From positions 1 to 10,214 of the forward strand of contig JAOTZF010000039.1 in assembly GCA_029861485.1 (NCBI GenBank): a stretch of 10,214 nucleotides of DNA. Reading direction: 5' to 3'. The translations under genes were made by a program, and so were the position numbers. The notes under the pieces were generated by a model. It was not told the origin of the DNA. It worked only from the letters and a program-made list of their open reading frames with translations, and made no database searches. The DNA is from Thermoleophilia bacterium (GTDB taxonomy: Bacteria > Actinomycetota > Thermoleophilia > Miltoncostaeales > Miltoncostaeaceae). The first letter of the stretch is position 1. The number at the start of each line of letters is the position of its first letter. Positions 5,983 through 10,214 of this stretch are shown piece by piece.

Positions 5983-6090
5983 CTATCGAGCTACGGGTCC
6001 TTTGGGCAGCGCGCGCACTGCATAGGCAGCGGCCTCTGCGCGGTTGCGCAGATCGAGCTTGGACAGGATGCGAGCCACGGCCAGCGCGTC
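5983..6090 (-). pseudogene. C-terminal fragment of a LuxR/NarL-type response regulator
   Basis: The minus-strand frame ending at TAG 5985-5983 reads AVARILSKLDLRNRAEAAAYAVR, which is the recognition helix end and last helix of a LuxR-family DNA-binding domain (family pattern: V-x-x-I-L-x-K-L-x-x-x-x-R-x-x-A). The preceding residues do not give the expected LTxRExEVL and first helices in any frame, so the 5' part of the domain and the receiver are missing. This is a truncated relic about 35 codons long, not a working regulator. Confidence 0.65.
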
Positions 6091-6157
6091 GTCCTCGGCT
6101 CGCCGCGCCCCAGACGGGCTTCCCGTGAGCCACCCACCACGGGGCACGCCAGGCTGA

Positions 6158-6186
6158 TTGTTATAGTACGCATTGCGTACTATAGT
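6158..6186 (+). promoter_or_regulatory. Near-consensus promoter with a perfect palindromic operator between -35 and -10
   Basis: TTGTTA (6158-6163) and TATAGT (6181-6186) are 17 nt apart, an optimal housekeeping promoter layout with five of six -10 bases. A 23-bp perfect inverted repeat (arms TATAGTACGCA 6162-6172 and TGCGTACTATA 6174-6184) overlaps both boxes. A third, imperfect half-site TATAGTGCGCA starts at 6181. The symmetry and length suit a TetR-family repressor, which is not encoded in the window. The expected transcript start is near 6193, reading into the four-cysteine protein gene. Confidence 0.7.
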
Positions 6187-6265
6187 GCGCAACGAAGCCT
6201 TAAAGACGCTGGAACCAGGTGCCGATACCGCCGGTAAGCGGCGAATCCACACCGTGAGAAAAACA

Positions 6266-6475
6266 ATGGCACACCAACCTCAAATCGGCTGGCAGGACGA
6301 GCGCACCGCCACAGGGCGGGCGCGCCAGACCGAAGTGAGCCTGGAGTGGGTCATGTGCGGATGGTGCTGGGGCCAGCGAGTGCTGGTCGACCCTGGCCGC
6401 GGATCGCGCCCCTGCCCCAACTGCCTGGGCGTCGGCCAGATCGCCCGCGCCACGGATCTCGACTTCGAGGCTTAG
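6266..6475 (+). CDS. Small four-cysteine zinc-ribbon-like protein, DnaJ-type CxxCxGxG
   Basis: A 69-residue protein with two cysteine pairs: CGWC (31-34) and CPNC (50-53), the second extended to CPNCLGVG, the CxxCxGxG pattern of DnaJ-type zinc centres. The pairs are 15 residues apart, consistent with one zinc site. No membrane segment or enzyme domain is seen, and I do not recognise a named family. ATG 6266 was chosen because the promoter at 6158-6186 places the transcript start near 6193, excluding the in-frame TTG at 6173; GTG 6254 is an alternative. No clear Shine-Dalgarno is seen. Transcription is probably repressed through the palindrome in its promoter, and ends at the large palindrome just after the stop. 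Partner and function unknown. Confidence 0.7.
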   Translation: MAHQPQIGWQDERTATGRARQTEVSLEWVMCGWCWGQRVLVDPGRGSRPCPNCLGVGQIARATDLDFEA

Positions 6476-6484
6476 CCGGAAAAG

Positions 6485-6518
6485 GACAACGGCCGGCCCC
6501 TAGGGGCCGGCCGTTGTC
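6485..6518. terminator. 34-bp perfect palindrome, bidirectional terminator
   Basis: The left arm GACAACGGCCGGCCCCT is exactly complementary to the right arm AGGGGCCGGCCGTTGTC with no spacer. It sits 9 bp after the stop of the four-cysteine gene and 36 bp beyond the stop of the convergent cold-shock gene, so it can end both. There is no T tract, as in many actinobacterial terminators. Confidence 0.8.
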
Positions 6519-6554
6519 GAGCAGTCGTGACCACCGGCGGGCGCCGGCCAGACC

Positions 6555-6758
6555 TCAGCCGACTACTCGAACGTCGCGGGCTTCGTCGCCCTTGCGACCG
6601 GGGCCGATCTCGAATTCGACCTTCTGGCCGACCTCGAGGTCGCGCCGACCAGTACCGACGATGTTCGAGAAGTGGACGAACAGGTCTTCCTCACCAGGCC
6701 GGGTAATGAAGCCGTACCCTTTCTCGCTGTTGAAGAACTTGACTGTGCCCTCAGGCAT
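6555..6758 (-). CDS. csp: Cold-shock domain protein (CspA family)
   Basis: A 67-residue, single cold-shock domain filling the whole protein, the standard family length. The RNA-binding motifs are RNP1-like KGYGFI (residues 13-18) and RNP2 LFVHF (26-30), following the typical GTVKFFNSEKGYGF start. These proteins bind single-stranded RNA or DNA and act as RNA chaperones during cold or growth changes. GAGGGAG is about 7 nt before ATG 6758. The upstream region has a GC-rich potential hairpin (about 6823-6843) and an A7 run on the transcript strand (6867-6861), consistent with a structured leader. A possible short frame (6945-6751) overlaps the start by 8 bp. Confidence 0.97.
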   Translation of the reverse strand: MPEGTVKFFNSEKGYGFITRPGEEDLFVHFSNIVGTGRRDLEVGQKVEFEIGPGRKGDEARDVRVVG

Positions 6759-6945
6759 GGACTGGCTCCCTCTTCATTGGCCCGGTGAGACGGGCGGATT
6801 CAGTTTTCGGGGCGCATCCTAAAGGGCCCGGCGGCCTCCGGCCCAGTTGTTCGGACTCCGTTTTTTTCCGACTGACCGAATTCAATGACCGCGCATAGGC
6901 AGTCGCGGCCGTGCTCTGGCGAGATCGGCGAATGGCGCTTGGCAC
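6751..6945 (-). CDS. Possible small ORF upstream of and overlapping the cold-shock gene
   Basis: GTG 6945 has AAGGAG (6958-6953) exactly 7 nt upstream, an ideal ribosome site, and the 64-codon frame ends at TGA 6753-6751, overlapping the cold-shock start by 8 bp. The translation is Arg/Ser/Pro-rich (MPSAIRRSRQSTAATAYARS...) with no recognised domain, and its third-position GC is not raised above background. It could be a leader peptide controlling the cold-shock gene or a chance frame in an untranslated leader. I lean towards chance. Confidence 0.2.
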   Translation of the reverse strand: MPSAIRRSRQSTAATAYARSLNSVSRKKTESEQLGRRPPGPLGCAPKTESARLTGPMKREPVHA

Positions 6946-7147
6946 GAGTGAGCTCCTTCGTCCGAATCGGGCGGCGGCGGCGTCCGCGTTCGTTCAGGGC
7001 CGTGCCTGGCCGATAGGTCTCAAGAGCGCCATCCCCGCCGCCGATGCAGGGTGCATGGCTACATGGATCAAGAAGCGCCAGCGCTAGAGCGCGGCGGGTA
7101 AGGGTCCGTCGCTTGCGACCCTAAGCGACGGCTACCCTTGTCTTCGA
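6759..7147. other. 389-bp region between cold-shock and PH-domain genes
   Basis: This holds the cold-shock gene leader and promoter on the minus strand, the possible small frame above, and a GC-rich stretch (6960-7095) in which I see no gene of normal length. A ten-codon frame at 7055-7087 (MATWIKKRQR) is preceded by AGGG but is too short to support. A strong hairpin at 7100-7139 closes the region. Confidence 0.5.
7100..7139 (+). terminator. Hairpin upstream of the PH-domain gene, overlapping its -10
   Basis: CCGTCGCTT (7106-7114) pairs with AAGCGACGG (7123-7131), and the flanking AAGGGT (7100-7105) pairs with ACCCTT (7134-7139) across a CT bulge. It lies less than 10 bp before the PH-domain start and contains the presumed -10 box TACCCT (7133-7138). 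It may end transcription from the left; no T tract. Confidence 0.45.
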
Positions 7148-7627
7148 GTGGAACTACTGCCCGGAGAACGCGTGCTTTGGTCGGGTCACCCGGCGTGGAA
7201 GTCGCAGATCGGCTTTCTCATCCGGTGGGGCTTGGCCGCGTTGATACCGGCCGTCGTCGCGATGGTGGCACCGGTACCCGGCGGCAGCGCCAGGTGGATC
7301 GGCCTCTCGCTGATTCTCCTGCTGCTCGTCGTTGCGGTCGCGGGCCTGCACCGTGCCCGGACCTTCTACGCCGCCTCCACCGAGCGCGTAGTCGTGCGGC
7401 GGGGCATCCTCTCGCGGCACCTCCAGTCGACAGCTTTCGAGCGCGTGCAGAACATCAATCTCAACCAGACGCTGCTCGATCGCATGCTCGACATCGGCGA
7501 CCTCGACTTCGATACCGCGAGCGCGGGCGAATCGGCCGATGACTTCCGCTTCAGCGGAGTCAGCGACCCGAACGGCGTGATGCACATCGCCGCGCGGCAT
7601 ATGCATCGCAACGGAGAGGGCCTCTAG
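7148..7627 (+). CDS. PH-domain (bPH_2, DUF304-like) membrane protein
   Basis: A 159-residue protein. Two hydrophobic segments (about residues 24-42 and 50-68) form a membrane hairpin, followed by a bacterial PH-like domain from about 72 (YAASTERVVVRRGILSRH, then AFERVQNINLNQTLLDRML, then GDLDFDTAS). The MELLPGERVLWSGHPAW opening is typical of this family. The function is not established; such proteins are thought to be membrane scaffolds. No Shine-Dalgarno precedes GTG 7148, but TACCCT (7133-7138, a TANNNT -10) ends 9 nt before it, so the mRNA is probably leaderless or nearly so. tRNA-Val follows 48 bp after the stop. Confidence 0.9.
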   Translation: MELLPGERVLWSGHPAWKSQIGFLIRWGLAALIPAVVAMVAPVPGGSARWIGLSLILLLLVVAVAGLHRARTFYAASTERVVVRRGILSRHLQSTAFERVQNINLNQTLLDRMLDIGDLDFDTASAGESADDFRFSGVSDPNGVMHIAARHMHRNGEGL

Positions 7628-7651
7628 CTCGGCCGGGGTGCCGTCGGCTGG

Positions 7652-7657
7652 TATCGT
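7652..7657 (+). promoter_or_regulatory. Candidate -10 box for tRNA-Val/tRNA-Asp
   Basis: TATCGT ends 18 nt before the mature tRNA-Val and matches the -10 of the small RNA at 3645-3650. No recognisable -35 is seen. Confidence 0.35.
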
Positions 7658-7675
7658 TTCCGGTCGCCACGGTTC

Positions 7676-7747
7676 GGGCGGTTAGCTCAGCGGTAGAGCA
7701 CCTGCCTTACAAGCAGGGGGCCGGCAGTTCAAATCTGTCACCGCCCA
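7676..7747 (+). tRNA. tRNA-Val (anticodon TAC)
   Basis: A complete cloverleaf of 72 nt. Acceptor GGGCGGT (7676-7682) pairs with ACCGCCC (7740-7746), discriminator A. The anticodon stem CCTGC/GCAGG encloses CTTACAA with TAC at 7708-7710. The T loop is TTCAAAT. CCA is not encoded. tRNA-Asp follows after 22 bp, probably on the same transcript. Confidence 0.97.
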
Positions 7748-7769
7748 CTGACCCTCCCCGGGCTGCACT

Positions 7770-7844
7770 GGGGGTGTAGCTCAGCTTGGTTAGAGCGCAG
7801 GACTGTCAATCCTGAGGTCGCGGGTTCGAGTCCCGTCACTCCCG
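7770..7844 (+). tRNA. tRNA-Asp (anticodon GTC)
   Basis: A complete cloverleaf of 75 nt. Acceptor GGGGGTG (7770-7776) pairs with CACTCCC (7837-7843) with one G-T pair, discriminator G7844. The anticodon stem CAGGA/TCCTG encloses CTGTCAA with GTC at 7805-7807. The T arm has GGTTCGAGT. CCA is not encoded. Confidence 0.97.
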
Positions 7845-7848
7845 TTCA

Positions 7849-7871
7849 CTCGCCCCGAACTCCGGGGCGAG
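7849..7871 (+). terminator. Terminator-like hairpin after tRNA-Asp, overlapping the ligase ribosome site
   Basis: CTCGCCCCG (7849-7857) pairs with CGGGGCGAG (7863-7871) around a 5-nt loop. The last three bases of the stem (GAG, 7869-7871) are also the first half of the ligase Shine-Dalgarno GAGGTG (7869-7874). It may end the tRNA transcript, and would partly hide the ribosome site on any read-through mRNA. Confidence 0.6.
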
Positions 7872-7879
7872 GTGCTGAC

Positions 7880-8827
7880 ATGAGGGCCGGCGCCGGTCTC
7901 ACTCCACCGCTTCCCCCACAGCTGGCGAGGCCACGAACCACGCTGCCCGTGGGCGCAGAGTGGGCCTACGAGCCGAAGCTCGATGGATTCCGGGTGATCG
8001 CCTTCGCCGACGACGACGCGGTCGACCTCCGCTCGCGCAACGACAAGCCACTCTCGCGCTACTTCCCCGAGATCGCGCTACCGGCCGGCCGATACGTGCT
8101 CGACGCCGAGATCATTATTCGGCGCAAGGAGGGCGAGGACTTCAACGCCTTGCAGCAGCGCATCCACCCCGCACAGTCGCGCATCGCCCTGCTCTCCAAG
8201 CAGACGCCGGCCCACGTCGTGGCTTTCGATCTGCTGGCTCTCGACGGCGAGGCCCTGCTCGAGGTGCCCTTCGCGGACCGCCGGCGACTGCTCGAGCAGC
8301 ACTTCGCCGGCGAGGTCGAGCTGACGCCGCTCACCGACGATCCCGCAGTCGCCGGCGAGTGGCTCGAGACCCGGGAGGGCGTTATCGCCAAGGAACGCCA
8401 CGCTCCCTATCTGCTGGGCAAACGCAAAGGAATGGCAAAGATCAAGCGCCGCCGCACGATGGACTGCGTGGTGCTCGGCTGGAGGCCCGGGAAGCGCGCG
8501 GGGACCCTCGGCTCCCTGATTCTCGGTGCCTACACCGCGGACGGCCGGCTGCGACCGGTCGGGCACTGCTCCGGTTTCCGAAAGGAGCAGAAGCAGGAGC
8601 TCCCCGCCTTCCTCGCTCGCTACGAGAGCGGCGAGCGTGGCTCAGCGGAACCGAGCCGGTGGGATGCCGACCGCGAGCTGGAGTGGACCTCGCTGCGCCC
8701 CGAGCTTGTCGTCGAGGTGAGCTACGACCACGCCAGCGACGGCCGCATTCGCCACGGTGCGCGCTTCGAGCGCTGGCGCCACGACCGCGATCCACGAAGC
8801 TGCGGCACGGACCAATTGGATTCCTGA
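7880..8827 (+). CDS. ligC: ATP-dependent DNA ligase, LigC type
   Basis: A 315-residue complete ligase: nucleotidyltransferase domain then OB fold. Motif I is EPKLDGFR with AMP-accepting Lys33; SRN follows (52-54); the LDAE metal/ribose glutamate is Glu77; motif III is VVAFDLLALDG (113-123); motif IV is EGVIAK (166-171); motif V is MAKIKR (Lys187, Lys189); the C-terminal RFERWRHDRDPRS matches motif VI. RIHPAQSR and KQTPAH are signatures of the actinobacterial LigC/LigD-ligase group. It seals DNA nicks with ATP. No Ku gene is present and the polymerase is separate, so LigC with Prim-PolC (excision repair in mycobacteria) fits better than full LigD end joining. GAGGTG lies 5 nt before ATG 7880. 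It converges with the polymerase gene. Confidence 0.94.
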   Translation: MRAGAGLTPPLPPQLARPRTTLPVGAEWAYEPKLDGFRVIAFADDDAVDLRSRNDKPLSRYFPEIALPAGRYVLDAEIIIRRKEGEDFNALQQRIHPAQSRIALLSKQTPAHVVAFDLLALDGEALLEVPFADRRRLLEQHFAGEVELTPLTDDPAVAGEWLETREGVIAKERHAPYLLGKRKGMAKIKRRRTMDCVVLGWRPGKRAGTLGSLILGAYTADGRLRPVGHCSGFRKEQKQELPAFLARYESGERGSAEPSRWDADRELEWTSLRPELVVEVSYDHASDGRIRHGARFERWRHDRDPRSCGTDQLDS

Positions 8828-8861
8828 CGCGCGGCCCCTGCGATCGCGGCCACCCACGCGT

Positions 8862-8978
8862 GCAGCACCGCGTGAGGGGGCACAGCACGCTGCTGTGCAT
8901 GTCGGTGTACGCACGCCCGTTCGTCGCCAGCCAGTCCAAGCCGGGAGCCTCGATCGGCGCGCCGTAGCAGCTCAGCCG
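8862..8978 (-). pseudogene. Arylsulfatase fragment (decayed)
   Basis: The minus strand reads LSCYGAPIEAPGLDWLATNG then RAYTDMHSSVLCPLTRCC, closely following the arylsulfatase pattern G-C-Y-G-x-P-I-x-T-P-N-L-D-x-L-A-x-x-G-L-x-Y-T-x-x-H. The formylglycine site, normally CxPSR or CxPTR, has become CPLTR, so it could not be matured. Upstream metal-binding aspartates and everything downstream are missing. It is a relic of about 40 codons in the 208-bp gap between ligase and polymerase. Confidence 0.6.
8880..8898. terminator. Hairpin between convergent ligase and polymerase genes
   Basis: GCACAGCA and TGCTGTGC flank CGC, a perfect 8-bp stem located between the two convergent stops. Without a T tract, a role as bidirectional terminator is plausible but unproven. 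Confidence 0.4.
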
Positions 8979-9035
8979 GCAGGGTCCGGTGCCCTCGAGC
9001 GCGCCGATCACGAGAACTCCAGAGCGCCCTCCGTG

Positions 9036-10052
9036 CTACTCGCTCGACGGGTCCTTGCGGGCGCGACTCGGCTGAACGCGGCGGGGCTCCGAGGGCTGCT
9101 TCCGGAAGTGCGGCGGCCAGGGCGCGTCGCCGAGCCCCTCGGCCTCGTCGCGGTCGGCGAGCTCGAGTAGCGATGCGAGGTCTCCCACAGCCTCATCCAG
9201 GCCGGACGACGGGTCCCCCACCTCCTTCAGGCGCGCCGGGACCGTGGCAACGGTGAGATCGCCCTGCTCCACGTCGGCGACCTCACCCCACTCGAGCGGT
9301 GTCGAGACGCGGGCGTCGGGTACGGGCCGCACCGAGTACGCCGATGCCACGGTGCGATCGCGGGCGTTCTGGTTGTAGTCGACGAACACCCCTTCGCGCT
9401 CCTCCTTCCACCACCTCGAGGTGGCCTTGCCAGGGGCGCGGCGCTCGACCTCGCGTGCCAGGGCGAGGGCGGCCCGCCGCAGGGTCGTGAAGTCGTGCTC
9501 GGGCTTCACGCGCACCAGCACGTGGATCCCGCGCGATCCCGACGTCTTGGGGAAACCCTCCAGGTCGTGCTCGCGGAGCACCTCCCCCACGACGAGCGCC
9601 ACCTGGCGCACCTCGTCCCAGGGCACCTCCGGCTGCGGATCGAGATCCACTCTCAGCTCGTCGGGATGATCCAGATCCGCGCGGCGCACCGACCAAGGGT
9701 TGAAGTCGATCACGCCGAGGTTGACCGCCCACACCAGGTGGGCGGCGTCCGCCACCACCAGCTCGCGCGCCGTGCGCCCGCTCGGAAAGCTCACGGTCGC
9801 GGTCTGCAGCCACTTCGGCGCGCCCTTCGGCACGCGCTTCTGGAAGAACGGCTCGCCCACGATGCCGTCGACGTAGCGCTTCATGATCGAGGGCCGCTCC
9901 ACCAGATGGGCCACGGCGGCATCGGCGACGCTGAGGTAGTACTCGACCAGGTCGAGCTTCGTCAGGCCAAGGTCAGGGAAGAAGACCTTGCCCGGGTTCG
10001 AGAGGCGCACCCGCCGGCCCGCGACGTCGATGTGGGTGTGGTCGTCGCCCAC
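9036..10052 (-). CDS. Stand-alone LigD-type polymerase/primase (archaeo-eukaryotic primase family, Prim-PolC-like)
   Basis: A 338-residue protein equal to the polymerase domain of LigD. Residue positions from GTG 10052: RLSNPGKVFFPDLGLTKLDL (about 15-34), the metal motif ELRVDLDP (Asp136, Asp138), the nucleotide-binding TSGSRGIHV (170-178, His177), and VFVDYNQNARDRTVASAYS with the third metal aspartate (Asp225). It should add ribo- or deoxynucleotides at gaps and primer ends. The C-terminal tail after about 315 is charged and probably disordered; no ligase or nuclease domain is fused. GTG 10052 was chosen because the family begins a few residues before the HIDVAGRRVRLSNP segment, a TACCCT -10 ends 7 nt upstream, and no Shine-Dalgarno is present (leaderless mRNA). 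A longer frame to 10166 would overlap the divergent isomerase gene. Confidence 0.93.
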   Translation of the reverse strand: MGDDHTHIDVAGRRVRLSNPGKVFFPDLGLTKLDLVEYYLSVADAAVAHLVERPSIMKRYVDGIVGEPFFQKRVPKGAPKWLQTATVSFPSGRTARELVVADAAHLVWAVNLGVIDFNPWSVRRADLDHPDELRVDLDPQPEVPWDEVRQVALVVGEVLREHDLEGFPKTSGSRGIHVLVRVKPEHDFTTLRRAALALAREVERRAPGKATSRWWKEEREGVFVDYNQNARDRTVASAYSVRPVPDARVSTPLEWGEVADVEQGDLTVATVPARLKEVGDPSSGLDEAVGDLASLLELADRDEAEGLGDAPWPPHFRKQPSEPRRVQPSRARKDPSSE

Positions 10053-10059
10053 GCCTGAG

Positions 10060-10069
10060 AGGGTACGCT
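10060..10069. promoter_or_regulatory. Overlapping divergent -10 boxes for polymerase and isomerase genes
   Basis: AGGGTACGCT contains TACCCT on the minus strand (10065-10060), 7 nt before the polymerase GTG, and TACGCT on the plus strand (10064-10069), 23 nt before the isomerase ATG. Both fit TANNNT and share the two central bases, so the two promoters probably compete. No -35 is clear on either side. Confidence 0.5.
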
Positions 10070-10092
10070 GGTCACCGGCACGCCAGCCACCG

Positions 10093-10214
10093 ATGACCGA
10101 CGCTCTGATCTCACGCTCCGCCGCCTGGACCGCACTTGTGGACCACAAGCGGGAGATCGCAAGCACCCACCTGAGGGAGATCTTCGCAGGCGACCCGGAT
10201 CGGGGACGCCGGCT
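10093..10214 (+). CDS. pgi: Glucose-6-phosphate isomerase, N-terminus only (cut by window end)
   Basis: ATG 10093 opens MTDALISRSAAWTALVDHKR then EIASTHLREIFAGDPDRGRR to the window edge. The pattern W-x-A-L-x-x-H-x-x-x-I-x-x-x-H-L-R-E-x-F-A-x-D-P-x-R-G is the usual N-terminal helix pair of bacterial Pgi, which interconverts glucose 6-phosphate and fructose 6-phosphate. Only 40 codons are visible, so no catalytic residues can be checked. There is no Shine-Dalgarno in the 23 nt after the presumed -10; translation from a short leader is likely. The start is 40 bp from the divergent polymerase gene. Confidence 0.8.
   Translation, partial: MTDALISRSAAWTALVDHKREIASTHLREIFAGDPDRGRR
10135..10149. 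repeat. Short inverted repeat within the isomerase start
   Basis: CTTGTGG and CCACAAG flank a single A, a perfect 15-bp palindrome in codons 15-19 of the isomerase gene. It may be an operator downstream of the promoter or chance. Confidence 0.25.

Larger units (their letters stand above)
5906..6265. other. Gap of 360 bp: regulator remnant, palindromic operator and promoter
   Basis: No intact gene lies here. It contains the end of a LuxR-type helix-turn-helix (minus, 5983-6090), a hairpin CGGTAGG-ACTG-CCTATCG at 5971-5988 at the stop of that remnant (possibly its old terminator), and the promoter/operator of the following plus-strand gene (6158-6186). Confidence 0.6.

Noticed and set aside
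6861..6867. T7 run as a plus-strand intrinsic terminator
   Set aside because: No stable stem lies directly upstream on the plus strand and there is no plus-strand gene to end; it is more simply an A7 run in the cold-shock leader on the minus strand.
7055..7087. Ten-codon frame MATWIKKRQR as a small basic protein
   Set aside because: Too short, with only a modest AGGG ribosome site. It does not match the small basic ribosomal proteins I know.
1..10214. CRISPR arrays, insertion sequences, integrases or phage genes
   Set aside because: No regularly spaced repeats, transposase motifs or terminal inverted repeats were seen; the tRNA genes show no adjacent integrase or duplicated 3' end.

Overview
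The window is GC-rich double-stranded DNA from a bacterium, most likely an actinomycete. Signs are GC-rich third codon positions, GTG starts, TANNNT-type -10 boxes with little or no leader, an RskA-like anti-sigma factor, and a LigC-type ATP-dependent DNA ligase beside a stand-alone Prim-PolC-type polymerase, a pair known from mycobacteria. Thermoleophilia or a related deep actinobacterial group is my guess; no rRNA or other marker settles it.

Positions 1-2832 (minus strand): a probable operon reading right to left. It encodes an ECF sigma factor, its membrane anti-sigma factor (4-bp GTGA overlap), a DUF427 protein, and a flavoprotein disulfide reductase whose C-terminus lies outside the window. 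A membrane-tethered TlpA/ResA-like thioredoxin (2976-3608, plus) diverges from the sigma gene across a 143-bp gap.

Positions 3609-3953: a compact stable-RNA region. The most unusual element of the window lies here: a short unit with its own promoter (TTGGAA-N18-TATCGT), an exceptionally long Shine-Dalgarno sequence, a TTG-started 11-residue reading frame, a long branched stem and a perfect terminator hairpin (about 3658-3832). I do not recognise it. tRNA-Glu(TTC) follows.

Positions 4019-6518: an accessory-looking stretch with decay. It holds a DUF1254/DUF1214 protein gene, a 500-bp gap with an orphan reading frame, a frameshifted SnoaL-like gene, and the last part of a LuxR-type helix-turn-helix. 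A near-consensus promoter has a perfect 23-bp operator-like palindrome between its -35 and -10, and appears to drive a 69-residue four-cysteine protein.

Positions 6519-7844: a cold-shock protein (minus), an untranslated stretch with a strong hairpin, a PH-domain membrane protein that is probably translated from a leaderless or nearly leaderless mRNA, then tRNA-Val(TAC) and tRNA-Asp(GTC).

Positions 7845-10214: a DNA repair pair, LigC (plus) converging on a LigD-type polymerase/primase (minus), with a decayed arylsulfatase fragment between them. The polymerase gene diverges from the start of glucose-6-phosphate isomerase (plus, cut by the window end); the two share a 40-bp gap in which their -10 boxes overlap.
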